Shown here piece after piece: positions 8,093-16,977 of a DNA stretch of 64,000 nt (position 1 is its first letter; every line of letters starts with the position of its first letter). The notes under the pieces were generated by a model. That model ran no database searches, was not told the origin of the DNA, and worked only from the letters and a program-made list of their open reading frames with translations. The DNA lies in NCBI RefSeq assembly GCF_001708445.1, contig NZ_CP015637.1:3907001-3971000 (forward strand). Direction: 5' to 3'. Origin of the DNA: Pseudomonas fluorescens. GTDB taxonomy: Bacteria; Pseudomonadota; Gammaproteobacteria; Pseudomonadales; Pseudomonadaceae. The translations under genes were made by a program, and so were the position numbers.

Positions 8093-9484
8093 ATGCTGAA
8101 TAACCAAAGAATGCATCGTCATCTAACACCTAAAGGCTTGACCTTCTGGGGGCAATGGACACTGGCCTCCAGCCTGGTCGTGGCATTACTATTTGCATTG
8201 GTTGTTTTAAAGACAGGCCAACTTGACTATTACTATCGGGCATTGGCCGCTTTTACGATACTTGCCTCTCTACCGGCGTATATGTTGTGCGATGTGTACA
8301 GCAAGAAAGATGATTATGGCGTGGGCCTGGGGCGGCTCTTCATGGGCTGGCTGCTAACACTGATTATTTTATTAGCCGTGGGCATCGCCTGTAATGCCGG
8401 GGCACTGTTCCCCCTGGAGATCCTGTTACTGTGGGCCGCCACCAGCTACGCGCTACTAGCATTATGCTATATCCCTATTCATAGTCTTTCCCGTTATTAC
8501 CACAACCAACTTCACGAGCGGCATAAATCGCTGATCGTCGGTACGGGCAAGCTCGCCGCAGACCTGGCCACCACCCTGTCCCGGCGTAAACGCTCGCCCC
8601 TGGTTGGCTTGGTCGGCGCCCGCGACACCGCTGCGCCGCAGCTGCAGTCGCAGATACTCGGCGAGCTGCCGGACCTGCCGCAGTTGATTCGCCAGCACGG
8701 TATCCGTCGGCTCTACATCACCCATTCACTGCAGGAAGCCACGCATATCGAGGCGTTGTACATCAACCTGTTGGACATCAGCGTGGATGTGATCTGGGTG
8801 CCCGACCTCAATAACATGCTGCTGCTCAACCACTGCGTCGCCGAGGTGGATGGCTTGCCGGCGATTTTCCTCAATGAAAGCCCACTGACCAGCCGCCCGA
8901 CCGCGGCCCTGAGCAAGTCGCTGCTGGACAAGAGCCTGGCATTGCTGGCGATCATCCTGCTAAGCCCGTTGTTGTTACTGTTCGCCGTGCTGATCAAGCT
9001 CACCTCTCCCGGCCCGGTGATTTTCAAACAGGACCGGCACGGCTGGAACGGCCAGGTGATCAAGGTGTGGAAATTCCGCTCGATGCGTGTGCATGACGAC
9101 AAGGAAGTGCGCCAGGCCAGTCGCAACGATTCGCGCATCACCCCGGTGGGCCGCTTCATTCGCCGCACCTCCATCGATGAACTGCCGCAATTGTTCAACG
9201 TATTGCAGGGGCACATGGCGTTGGTCGGCCCACGCCCCCATGCGGTGGCGCACAACGACTACTACTCCGGGAAGATTCACGCGTACATGGCACGCCATCG
9301 CATCAAGCCCGGTATCACCGGCCTGGCACAGATCAATGGTTGCCGCGGGGAAACGGAGACCCTGGAGAAGATGCAAAAACGCGTCGACATCGACCTGCGC
9401 TACATCAACAACTGGTCACTGTGGCTGGACATCAAGATCCTGCTGAAAACGCCGTTTACGCTGCTGTCCAAAGACATCTACTAG
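8093..9484 (+). CDS. wcaJ: Undecaprenyl-phosphate sugar-1-phosphate transferase (WcaJ-type)
   Basis: The 463-residue enzyme has four N-terminal membrane helices (about 17-135) and a CoA-binding-like Rossmann segment (about 143-260). A further hydrophobic stretch leads into the bacterial sugar transferase domain (about 273-463), with SPGPVIFKQDRHG, VWKFRSM, RRTSIDELPQL and VGPRPH. This is the WcaJ/WbaP polyisoprenyl-phosphate hexose-1-phosphate transferase layout. The enzyme starts repeat-unit assembly by placing a sugar phosphate, typically glucose or galactose, on undecaprenyl phosphate in the inner membrane. The large EPS locus at 21917-41240 has no priming transferase of its own, so this gene probably serves it. 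The symbol is by family likeness. Confidence 0.88.
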   Translation: MLNNQRMHRHLTPKGLTFWGQWTLASSLVVALLFALVVLKTGQLDYYYRALAAFTILASLPAYMLCDVYSKKDDYGVGLGRLFMGWLLTLIILLAVGIACNAGALFPLEILLLWAATSYALLALCYIPIHSLSRYYHNQLHERHKSLIVGTGKLAADLATTLSRRKRSPLVGLVGARDTAAPQLQSQILGELPDLPQLIRQHGIRRLYITHSLQEATHIEALYINLLDISVDVIWVPDLNNMLLLNHCVAEVDGLPAIFLNESPLTSRPTAALSKSLLDKSLALLAIILLSPLLLLFAVLIKLTSPGPVIFKQDRHGWNGQVIKVWKFRSMRVHDDKEVRQASRNDSRITPVGRFIRRTSIDELPQLFNVLQGHMALVGPRPHAVAHNDYYSGKIHAYMARHRIKPGITGLAQINGCRGETETLEKMQKRVDIDLRYINNWSLWLDIKILLKTPFTLLSKDIY

Positions 9485-9521
9485 ATCACTGTGGCGAGCG
9501 GGCTTGCCCGTTAAGGCTTTT

Positions 9522-9621
9522 TGTAGGAGCGAGCTTGCTCGCGAAGAACTCACAGGCGCCGCGTTCATTCAGGAAGCACGCGTTATCGTTAACGTTTTTC
9601 GCGAGCAAGCTCGCTCCTACA
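9522..9621. repeat. REPIN copy 1 (100 bp)
   Basis: A 100-base palindromic element has outer arms TGTAGGAGCGAGCTTGCTCG and its reverse complement, and a conserved centre. Four related copies lie at 41304-41403, 44613-44712, 47467-47566 and 51469-51556 (truncated). The layout is that of paired inverted REP sequences (REPINs) of fluorescent pseudomonads. Confidence 0.9.
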
Positions 9622-9670
9622 GAAGCCGATTAGGGCTTGCCCTCATGCCGTTGTAGGAGCGAGCTTGCTT

Positions 9671-9803
9671 GTGGCGAGCGGGCTTGCCCCGCGTTGGGCT
9701 GCGAAGCGGCCCCAAAACCAGGCACCGCGGTGTGTCAGTTAAAAACACATCGCCTGTGATGGGGCCGCTTCGCGCCCCAACGCGGGGCAAGCCCGCTCGC
9801 CAC
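9671..9803. repeat. Long palindromic REP-like element, 133 bp
   Basis: Outer arms GTGGCGAGCGGGCTTGCCCC (9671 onward) and the reverse complement ending at 9803 flank a second nested inverted repeat around GCGAAGCGGCCCC. The first 75 bases recur identically at 51580-51654, where they end exactly at the insertion sequence. A half copy of the REPIN arm lies just upstream at 9652-9670. Confidence 0.85.
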
Positions 9804-9834
9804 AACAAGCCCTCTCCCACATGGTTGAACGGCG

Positions 9835-10782
9835 TCAGGCGTTAGCTAGATTCGATAGTTCGATACCTGAAACGTAGCGTTCCAGATTCGCCAGGAACGT
9901 ATCGGCAATCTCGTTGCGGCTATTGGTCGAGATCGCCGAGGTGTGCGGCGATAACCGCACCCGTGGGTGGCTGTACAGCGGGTGCCCATCCGGCAGCGGC
10001 TCCGGCTCGGTCACGTCAAGCGATGCCAGGCCGACCTGGCCGTTATCCAACGCCTCCAACAACGCCTCCTGATCCAGCAACCCACCGCGTGCGATGTTGA
10101 TCAGGTGCAGCCCCGGCTTGGCGCTGCCCAGCACATCACGGTTGATGATATGCCGCGTGGCCTCCGTCAGCGGCGCTGCCACCACCAAGTGGTCGGCGCG
10201 GGCGAACAGGTCATGGATATCCGCCGCCGCCTGCACACCGTCAACACCCAACGGCGTCGAACGGTGGCGCAGCGCGACCACCTTGATGCCCAGGCCCAGG
10301 GCTTTGTGCGCCAGGCTTTGGCCAATTGCGCCGAAGCCGAGGATGCCCAGGGTGGTGCCCTTGAGCGGACGCAGGGCGGTGAAGTTCCATTGCGAGTCCT
10401 TCACCCAGATGTCCGGCAAATGCTTGGAGGCGGCAAAGATCGCCGCCAGGGCGAACTCGGCCAGGTTGTCGGCGGCGCTGCCCCGGGAGGTGGTCACCGG
10501 TGGGCCGTTGAACAGCCATTGCGGGTAGAAGTCGATACCCGATGAGACCAGGTGCACCCATTGCGCACCATAGGGCCAGCCCGGCGGTGGGGTGTCCGGT
10601 GCCGTGTAGCCGTGCACGTTGATCGGGCGCAGCAGCAGGATATTCGCCTGGGGCGGCAGGTCGCCTGGCACGCCCACCGGCACGCCGATCACCTGGGCTT
10701 GAGGGTGGATCGCAGTGACGCGCGCGCGGATCACGTCGTTGTAGTCTTCGCCCAGTTGGCTGGCAATAATCACCTGACTCAT
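9835..10782 (-). CDS. D-2-hydroxyacid dehydrogenase family protein
   Basis: The 315-residue enzyme has the NAD-binding glycine motif GILGFGAIGQSL and the catalytic triad pattern: Arg in NIARGGLLD, Glu in DVTEPEPLP and His in SPHTSAIS. This defines an NAD(P)-dependent D-2-hydroxyacid dehydrogenase; the oxoacid is unknown. The ATG at 10782 overlaps the stop of the upstream flavoprotein gene (ATGA) and has AGAAGGAA upstream, so it is the last gene of the sulfur-related operon starting at 14286. A longer frame from 10869 is a read-through into that neighbour. It may process a carbon skeleton released by desulfonation. Confidence 0.85.
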   Translation of the reverse strand: MSQVIIASQLGEDYNDVIRARVTAIHPQAQVIGVPVGVPGDLPPQANILLLRPINVHGYTAPDTPPPGWPYGAQWVHLVSSGIDFYPQWLFNGPPVTTSRGSAADNLAEFALAAIFAASKHLPDIWVKDSQWNFTALRPLKGTTLGILGFGAIGQSLAHKALGLGIKVVALRHRSTPLGVDGVQAAADIHDLFARADHLVVAAPLTEATRHIINRDVLGSAKPGLHLINIARGGLLDQEALLEALDNGQVGLASLDVTEPEPLPDGHPLYSHPRVRLSPHTSAISTNSRNEIADTFLANLERYVSGIELSNLANA

Positions 10783-11948
10783 GTGCGTTCCTTCTGGCGT
10801 TGGGCGAAGACGGCTTTGCCGACGCCTTGCAGCACGGCGTCGTTCTGTGGGGTATGCACGCGGCTGCACAGCACGTCGCGGTAATGCCGTTGCAGCGGGC
10901 TGTGTCGCGACAGGCCGGGGTTGCCGGAAGCCTCAATGGCCAGCTCCACCGCACGGATGGCGTTACCGGTCACCAGGTACTTCAATTGAGCCGCATTGGC
11001 TGCCGGGGTGTGGCCTTCGGCGGCAGCGTCCAACAGGCTGCGGTTGGCAAACAACAGGGTGTCGATATGCCCAACGGTTTCCTGGAAACGCGGCAGGGTG
11101 GACAGCGCCGCGCCGAGGTTGGACGGCGTGCGTTCTTCCAGCCAATTCACCAGCCAGTCCCGCGCGGCCTGGGCCACGGCGTCATACACCGAGGACAACA
11201 ACACCGACATCCATAGGAAATCCTCGCTATCCAGCTCGGGCTTTGGCGCGCTCCAGGGGCTGACGCTGACGGCGTGATCCAGCGGCACCAGCACGTTGTC
11301 GAGCACCACTTCATGGCTGCAAGTGGCGCGCATGCCCAGGTGGTCCCAGGTGTCGATGATGCTCACGCCGGGGCTGTCCTTGGGCACCAGCCAGATGCCC
11401 ACCAGTGGGTCTGGGTCATCGCTGCGTGCCCATACGCTGAACCAGCTCAGGCCATGGCTGCCGCTGGAGTAGATCTTGCGCCCGCTGATGCGCCAGCCAT
11501 CAACGGTGCGCACCGCCGTGGTCGCCGGCAGGCCCCCGCGGGCCGGGGTGCCGAGGTCGGGTTCGACGCGCAGGGCATTGATCAGCGCGCCGTTGCGTAC
11601 CGCCTCTTCGGCGACTCGCACGCGCAGGTGCCGGGGCCAGGTCTTGCTGTCTTGCAGGCGGGTGTGTTGCAGGTACTGCATGACCAGGATCAGTGCCGTG
11701 GACGGTTCACCCTTGGCAATCGCGCTGATCGCCTTGCGCGCCTGGGGCAGGCTGGCTCCGCCGCCACCGAGGGCCTTGGGCACGGTGAGGGCGAGCAGGC
11801 CGTGTTCATGCAGCAACGTGAAATTGTCGTGGGGGAAGGCACCGCTTTCGTCGTACAGGTGCGCGGTGCTGGCCAGCTCGGCGCCGAGGCGTTCGAGCAG
11901 GGCATCGAAGTGGGCGACTTCAACGGAGCGTAGAGACGGTTGGGTCAT
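10779..11948 (-). CDS. Acyl-CoA-dehydrogenase-fold flavoprotein (DszC/SfnC-like)
   Basis: The 389-residue protein has the acyl-CoA dehydrogenase layout: an N-terminal helical domain, a beta domain with ISGRKIYSSGS and WDHLGMRATCSHEVVLDNVLVP, and a C-terminal helical bundle. The likeness is to the DszC/SfnC-type branch, which includes flavin-dependent monooxygenases acting on organosulfur compounds, rather than to fatty-acid dehydrogenases. It lies ten bases after an LLM-type monooxygenase and behind a sulfonate-type binding protein, which supports a sulfur-scavenging role. The substrate is not known. Confidence 0.8.
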   Translation of the reverse strand: MTQPSLRSVEVAHFDALLERLGAELASTAHLYDESGAFPHDNFTLLHEHGLLALTVPKALGGGGASLPQARKAISAIAKGEPSTALILVMQYLQHTRLQDSKTWPRHLRVRVAEEAVRNGALINALRVEPDLGTPARGGLPATTAVRTVDGWRISGRKIYSSGSHGLSWFSVWARSDDPDPLVGIWLVPKDSPGVSIIDTWDHLGMRATCSHEVVLDNVLVPLDHAVSVSPWSAPKPELDSEDFLWMSVLLSSVYDAVAQAARDWLVNWLEERTPSNLGAALSTLPRFQETVGHIDTLLFANRSLLDAAAEGHTPAANAAQLKYLVTGNAIRAVELAIEASGNPGLSRHSPLQRHYRDVLCSRVHTPQNDAVLQGVGKAVFAQRQKERT

Positions 11949-11958
11949 AAGAATGTAC

Positions 11959-13299
11959 TCAGGCCAGGGCCTTTTCGGGGGCGTCGATCACGCTGTAGCG
12001 GTTGGCCGGTACGTCCAGGCCGAGATTGTCGCGCAGGGTCTGGCCGCTGTACTCGGTGCGGAACAGGCCGCGCTGTTGGAGCACCGGCACCACCAGCTCG
12101 GTGAAGTACTGCAAGCCATCCGGCAGTACCGAATTGACGATAAAACCATCGCTGGCGCCAGTCTCGAACCAGGTCTGGATCGCATCGGCGACCTGTTCCG
12201 GGGTGCCGACGAAATCACGCTTGGGCCGTGAGAACCGCAGGGCCACTTCGCGCAGGGTCAACCCTTCGTCCCTGGCCAGTTGCTTGATGCGGTCCGAGCC
12301 GCCTTTCTGGCTGTTGGAGCCCAGGTCGCCGAGTTCCGGGAAGGGGGCGTCCAGGGGGTACTGGCTGAAGTCATGGTCATTGAACGGGCGGCCCAGGGCG
12401 ACGATCGCGTCTTCCACGGTGACCAGGTCCACGGCCTGCTGATAGCGGCTTTCCACTTCGGCCTCGTCGCGGCCGACAATCGGGCGGATGCCCGGCAGGA
12501 TAGACAGGCTGTCGGCGTCGCGGCCAAAGCCTTTGGCGCGGCGTTTGAGGTCCTGGGTGTAGGCCAGGCCTTCTTCGATGCTCTCCACGTGCACAAAGAT
12601 GGCGTCGGCGTTCTGCGCCGCAAAGTTACGCCCATCTTCGGACGTGCCCGCCTGGAAAATCACCGGTTGGCCCTGGCGCGAGCGCGCAATGTTCAGCGGG
12701 CCTTTTACCGAGAAAAACTCGCCCTTGTGGTTCAGCGCATGCAGCTTGCTCGGCGTAAAGAATTCGCCGCTTTGCTTGTTGTAGGCAAAGGCGTCGTCTT
12801 CCCAGGAATCCCACAGGCCCTTGACCACGTTGAGGTGTTCCTTGGCGATGCGATAGCGCACGGCGTGCGGCGGGTGCTCTACCTTGCCGAAGTTGTCGGC
12901 GGTGCCGCTGAGCCACGAGGTGACCACGTTCCAACCGGCACGACCGCCGCTGATATGGTCCAGCGACGCGAACTGGCGCGCGACCTGATAGGGCTCGGTG
13001 TAGCTGACGGTCACGGTGGCGACCAGGCCGATGTGCGTGGTCAGTGCCGCGAGGGCCGAGAGGATGGTCAGCGGCTCGAAACGGTTGAGGTAATGCGGGC
13101 TGGACTTGGCGTGGATGTGAAGGCTGTCGGCGATGAACACGAAGTCGAACTTGGCCGCTTCGGCGAGCTCGGTCTGCTGCTTGTAGAAGCCGAAATTCGT
13201 GCTGGCGTTGGGTTGCGCCTGCGGGTGGCGCCATTCGCCCCAGCCGTGGCCGACACCGTGGACCATGGCCCCCAATTTCAATTGACGTGGCTTGCTCAT
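11959..13299 (-). CDS. LLM-class flavin monooxygenase (NtaA/SnaA/DszA family)
   Basis: This 446-residue luciferase-like protein is typical in length for the NtaA/SnaA/DszA branch. Features include [11 protein letters not shown] near residue 52, [33 protein letters not shown] near 98-130, and [25 protein letters not shown] near 220-245. Such enzymes use reduced FMN from a separate reductase to oxidise organosulfur or aminocarboxylate substrates. No reductase gene is adjacent. It follows the substrate-binding-protein gene after twelve bases and precedes the DszC-like gene, so the three probably form one operon for taking up and oxidising an organic sulfur source. Confidence 0.87.
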   Translation of the reverse strand: MSKPRQLKLGAMVHGVGHGWGEWRHPQAQPNASTNFGFYKQQTELAEAAKFDFVFIADSLHIHAKSSPHYLNRFEPLTILSALAALTTHIGLVATVTVSYTEPYQVARQFASLDHISGGRAGWNVVTSWLSGTADNFGKVEHPPHAVRYRIAKEHLNVVKGLWDSWEDDAFAYNKQSGEFFTPSKLHALNHKGEFFSVKGPLNIARSRQGQPVIFQAGTSEDGRNFAAQNADAIFVHVESIEEGLAYTQDLKRRAKGFGRDADSLSILPGIRPIVGRDEAEVESRYQQAVDLVTVEDAIVALGRPFNDHDFSQYPLDAPFPELGDLGSNSQKGGSDRIKQLARDEGLTLREVALRFSRPKRDFVGTPEQVADAIQTWFETGASDGFIVNSVLPDGLQYFTELVVPVLQQRGLFRTEYSGQTLRDNLGLDVPANRYSVIDAPEKALA

Positions 13300-13311
13300 G
13301 TTTTCTGCTCC

Positions 13312-14286
13312 TTAGCGCGAGGCTTGATTGTTGGGGGCACGCTTGGCGTTAAAGCTCTTGTCGAAGCCCTGGGACACGTCGATGTGCCTGGTCAGCAGGC
13401 CTTCTTGTTGGTAGGTGTCGGCGGTGTCTTGCAGGCCACTGATCACGCTGTCGTCGATCAGCACCGGGCTCAGGCGGGTCTCCTTGGCCACGGCCACATG
13501 CACGGCCAGCGGCAGCCCGGTGATTTTGGCCTGGGCGGCGGCGTACTCGTTGGGGTGGGTATTGGCCCAGGCGTAGGCGCGGTCGACGCGGGCGACAAAG
13601 TCATCCAACTGCGTGCGCTTGTCGGCGATGGCCTGGCTGGTGGCGGCAAGGTACAGGTGGTTGCTCAACAGCGTGTTGCCGCTGGCCACGATCCGCGCCT
13701 GGCTTTGTGAGGTGACCACCGTGGTGTAAGGGTCCCAGGTCGACCAGGCGTCGACGGTGCCGTTATCCAGCACCAGGCGCGACTCGCTGGGCAACAGGAA
13801 AATGAACTGCACATCCTTGGTGGTCAGGCCGGCCGTGGCCAGGGCCTTGATCACCAGGTAGTGGCCGATGGACCCGCGTCCGGTCACGATTTTCTTGCCC
13901 TTGAGGTCGGCCACTGTCTTGATCGGCGAATCCTTGGGCACCAGCAGGGCGGTGGTGTTACGCCCTTCGGCGTGGATGATGCTGACCACCTTGAGCGACG
14001 CTCCGGCCCCCAAGGCAAACACGTAGGGTGCGTCACCCAAGGCGCCGATATCCACGGCCCCGGCATTCAAGGCTTCGCCCAGGGGCGAAGCGGACGGGAA
14101 CTCCGACCACTGGATTTCATAAGGCACGTTTTTCGCCTCGCCCGAGACTTCCAGCAGCGTCTTGATCGTCGATTTCTGGTTGGCCACCCGCAGCGGTTGC
14201 AGGTCGGCGGCGTGGGCGCTGGTGGCCAGGCCAAGGGCCAGGGCGGTGCTCAGGAGCAGGCGCTTGAATGGGGTAGTAAAGACCAT
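13312..14286 (-). CDS. SsuA-type sulfonate ABC substrate-binding protein
   Basis: The 324-residue protein has a clear signal peptide (about 1-26, ending SAHA) and an SsuA/NrtA-like periplasmic fold: RVANQKSTIKTLLE, FPSASPLGEALNAGAVDIGALGDAP, and KGKKIVTGRGSIGHY around the ligand cleft. It probably binds an alkanesulfonate or sulfate-ester-like ligand in the periplasm. No SsuB ATPase or SsuC permease follows, so it must use a permease encoded elsewhere, or the transporter has been lost. It is the first gene of a minus-strand operon with LLM and DszC-like enzymes. Confidence 0.87.
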   Translation of the reverse strand: MVFTTPFKRLLLSTALALGLATSAHAADLQPLRVANQKSTIKTLLEVSGEAKNVPYEIQWSEFPSASPLGEALNAGAVDIGALGDAPYVFALGAGASLKVVSIIHAEGRNTTALLVPKDSPIKTVADLKGKKIVTGRGSIGHYLVIKALATAGLTTKDVQFIFLLPSESRLVLDNGTVDAWSTWDPYTTVVTSQSQARIVASGNTLLSNHLYLAATSQAIADKRTQLDDFVARVDRAYAWANTHPNEYAAAQAKITGLPLAVHVAVAKETRLSPVLIDDSVISGLQDTADTYQQEGLLTRHIDVSQGFDKSFNAKRAPNNQASR

Positions 14287-14488
14287 GGGATGCAGGCTCC
14301 AGGCAGATCAGAAAAAAGGTTTGGCTACCTCCGCCTGGAGAAGGGGTCGGTGAGGAGTTCACGTTATGCTCATAAAAACATGCTGTGAAGTTCTTTTTGG
14401 TTATATGTTAATTATTAAAATAACTGATTATGTGTTTATTGATTATTCTAAAATTGCATGGATTAACCCTGAGGTGGATGCGGTCCAT

Positions 14489-14529
14489 GTGGGAGAGGCG
14501 GTGCGACGATTCGACTTGCCTCCTCCCAC
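14489..14529. repeat. Hairpin repeat (GTGGGAG ... CTCCCAC)
   Basis: A short inverted repeat has arms GTGGGAG and CTCCCAC around a centre containing GGTGCGACGATTCGACTTGCC. The same centre recurs at 19027-19066 and, inverted, at 60066-60090. It lies between the rhodanese stop and the promoter region of the binding-protein operon and may also act as a terminator. Confidence 0.65.
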
Positions 14530-14558
14530 AGGGATCTGTGCCGGGTATGGAAAAGTGA

Positions 14559-16142
14559 TCAGATCACATAGAACCCATGGGTGCCGTCGCGGGCCAGTTG
14601 GTCGACTAAACCGAACTCCCAGTCCAGGTAGGCCTGCATGGCTTCCTTGGGGTTGTCCGTGCCTTCGTAAGGGCGGCGGTAGCGGTCGATACGCGGTGAG
14701 GCCAGGTGGGTTTCACCTTCTTCCAGCGGCAGTTGCGCGTTGATCCAGCCAGCGGTGCCGTCTTGCAGCAGGAACACTTGCTTGCCGGTGATGGCTTCGA
14801 CTTCGGCCACGGCCAGGCGCGCCAGTTGGCTGCTGCCGCAGGTCAGCACGTAGCGCTGGGCGGCCGGCACCTTGGCCAGCGCCTGGGGCAGTTGCGCGCG
14901 CAAGGCCCACCAGGCACCAGGGATATGGCGTTTGACGTAGTTGGCGCTGGCGGTGAAATCCAGTACCGCCGTGTCGCCATGGGCCAGCCACTCGGCGAGG
15001 GTGTGCGGGCTGATCAGTTCGGCCTGGGGCGGTGCGGGCACCGGCGCGACCCAGGCGCCATGTTCGCTGAAATCTGCGGCTTGCAGGCCGTCCAGCACAT
15101 GCACTTCCCAGCCCAGTTGGGCCAGCCATGAAGCCGACATATTGGCGCGCACACCGTCATCATCGACCAGTACCAGGCGTGCACCGCGCACGCTGGCAAC
15201 GTGATCGGTTTCCTGCACCAACTGCCCACCCGGGGTCGAGCGCGCGCCGCGCAGGTGGCCGGCTTCGAATTCCTCCGGGGTGCGCACATCGAACAGGTAG
15301 GTGGTACGGGACGCCTGCTGTTGCCAGCGGTGCAGGTCGGCGAGGGTGGCGCGGCCGACGCGGGCCTTGTCAGCCACACGCCGCGCATCCGCGGCGGCGA
15401 CCTGGCGGTGGGCTTCCGAGGTCGGGGCAAAGCGTCGCGACTGACCATGGGCGAGCTTCTGCCCGGCCAACGTCCAGCCGATGGTGCCGTTGCGCAGGGC
15501 CGAGACCGGGTTGGCCACGCCGGCATTGATCAGTGACTGCGTGCCGATAATGCTGCGGGTGCGTCCGGCGCAGTTGACGATGATGCGGGTGGCCGGGTCC
15601 GGCGCCAGCTCACGGACGCGCAACACCAGTTCGGCACCCGGCACGCTGATGCCGGTGGGGATGCTCATGGTCTGGTATTCATCAAAACGGCGCGCGTCGA
15701 GCACCACCACATCGGCTTGGCTGTCGAGCAGCGCCTGCACGTCTTCAGCGGCCAGGGACGGCGTGTGACGCTCACTTTCGACCAGCTCGCCAAACGCCTT
15801 GCTCGGCACGTTGACGTCGATAAACAGCTCGCCACCGGCCTTGCGCCAACCGTCGAGCCCACCCTCGAGCAGGCTGACCTGGGTATAGCCCAGCGCGAGC
15901 AAACGTTCGGCCGCGCGGGCGGCCAGCCCTTCACCGTTGTCGTAGACGGTGACCTGGGTATCCCGGCGCGGAATGCGCGAGTACACCTCAAGCTCCAGCT
16001 TCGACAGCGGGATATTCGCGGCGAACAGGGGGTGGGATTCGGCAAACGGTGCTTCTTCGCGCACGTCTACCAGGGCGACTTCTTCACGGTCCAACAGGGC
16101 CTGGCGAATCTGGGCGTAGCTGCGGGTGGATACGGTGCTCAT
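14559..16142 (-). CDS. Four-domain rhodanese (sulfurtransferase)
   Basis: The 527-residue protein contains four tandem rhodanese repeats. Only the second and fourth keep an active-site cysteine: C191 in NCAGRTRS and C435 in TCGSSQLA. The equivalent loops of repeats one (VYDNGEGLAA) and three (VDDDGVRANM) lack it. It should transfer sulfane sulfur to a thiophilic acceptor. The ATG at 16142 overlaps the stop of the thiol dioxygenase gene, so the two are coupled. A related pair occurs in P. aeruginosa (PA2602/PA2603). It may remove sulfite or sulfur products of thiol oxidation. Confidence 0.9.
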   Translation of the reverse strand: MSTVSTRSYAQIRQALLDREEVALVDVREEAPFAESHPLFAANIPLSKLELEVYSRIPRRDTQVTVYDNGEGLAARAAERLLALGYTQVSLLEGGLDGWRKAGGELFIDVNVPSKAFGELVESERHTPSLAAEDVQALLDSQADVVVLDARRFDEYQTMSIPTGISVPGAELVLRVRELAPDPATRIIVNCAGRTRSIIGTQSLINAGVANPVSALRNGTIGWTLAGQKLAHGQSRRFAPTSEAHRQVAAADARRVADKARVGRATLADLHRWQQQASRTTYLFDVRTPEEFEAGHLRGARSTPGGQLVQETDHVASVRGARLVLVDDDGVRANMSASWLAQLGWEVHVLDGLQAADFSEHGAWVAPVPAPPQAELISPHTLAEWLAHGDTAVLDFTASANYVKRHIPGAWWALRAQLPQALAKVPAAQRYVLTCGSSQLARLAVAEVEAITGKQVFLLQDGTAGWINAQLPLEEGETHLASPRIDRYRRPYEGTDNPKEAMQAYLDWEFGLVDQLARDGTHGFYVI

Positions 16143-16750
16143 AGGGCGGGGCTCTTTTCTTTGGACAAATCCCAGATATTCGGGAGGAAGGCATTGGAAT
16201 AGCCGGAGATAAACAGTTTCTCGCTGCCGTCGGGCTGGTACACCGCGCGGCGCACGGCACCGATATTGGCGCCGTACACATGAATGCTGATCGACACTTG
16301 GTCGCTGTGGGCATTGCTGACTTGATGGATGTCGCCGATCTTGGGCGATACCGCCTCGACCTGGCCCGGCACCAACTGGACCGGCTTGCCTTCGGCGACC
16401 AGGCGCCCGTCGGGCGCGCGCTCGAAGCCCTGGGAAAACTCCGCACCGCGCAACATGCCGATCAGCCCCCACACCCGATGGTCATGAATCGGCGTGCTTT
16501 GCCCCGGCCCCCACACAAAACTGACGATGCTGAACCGCTGGCGCGAATCGGCGTGCAGCAAAAATTGCTGATAGCGATCGGGGTCGGGTTGGGCGAATTC
16601 ATCGGGGAGCCAGTCGTCATGGCTGACCAGTTGCGCCAGCAGCTTGCCGCCACGGTGCAACAGGTCGCCTTCGCGTGGATTGCCGTCGATCAATTCCGCC
16701 AGGGCGCCTATGAAGGCTCTGAGTCTCTCGGGGTGCTTGGCTTGGGTCAT
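16139..16750 (-). CDS. mdo: Thiol dioxygenase, probably 3-mercaptopropionate dioxygenase
   Basis: The 203-residue cupin has the three-histidine iron site (H89 and H91 in PIHDHRVWG, H142 in DIHQVSN) and the Ser-His-Tyr relay (S155, H157, Y159 in SISIHVYG). At the carboxylate-binding position it has Gln (Q62 in YQQF) rather than the Arg of mammalian cysteine dioxygenase. This is the feature that distinguishes bacterial 3-mercaptopropionate dioxygenases. It would use O2 to turn a thiol into a sulfinate in the cytoplasm. It is coupled to the rhodanese gene and divergent from a LysR regulator. Cysteine remains a possible alternative substrate. Confidence 0.85.
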   Translation of the reverse strand: MTQAKHPERLRAFIGALAELIDGNPREGDLLHRGGKLLAQLVSHDDWLPDEFAQPDPDRYQQFLLHADSRQRFSIVSFVWGPGQSTPIHDHRVWGLIGMLRGAEFSQGFERAPDGRLVAEGKPVQLVPGQVEAVSPKIGDIHQVSNAHSDQVSISIHVYGANIGAVRRAVYQPDGSEKLFISGYSNAFLPNIWDLSKEKSPAL

Positions 16751-16800
16751 GACAATTCCATCGGATACGTTTGATAGGAATGGGTTGATGGGTTTATATA

Positions 16801-16826
16801 AGCATAATGTTTATAGTTAATATGCT
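16801..16826. promoter_or_regulatory. Inverted repeat in AT-rich divergent promoter
   Basis: AGCATA and TATGCT are separated by 14 bases in a very AT-rich stretch between the divergent mdo and LysR genes. The T-N11-A style spacing of LysR sites is not exact, so this is only a candidate operator for the LysR regulator. Confidence 0.3.
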
Positions 16827-16977
16827 ATTTTTTAATGATTAGCTTATAGCTGCAGGTAATTTAGAACCGGTCTGAATAGCGTTAGACGTTATCGATCACA
16901 CGCTGGGCTATCCAGATAATCGTCCTGCAACTATGCTTTGCACACATCTTAATGACTGTTCTCTATGTGCGGCCCAA

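Noticed and set aside
9485..9834. Possible small genes among the repeats
   Set aside because: The open frames here run through REPIN palindromes and have no ribosome sites or recognisable products.
16142..16472. N-terminal extension of the rhodanese reading frame
   Set aside because: It lies within the thiol dioxygenase gene in another frame; the ATG at 16142 gives the family start and an ATGA overlap.
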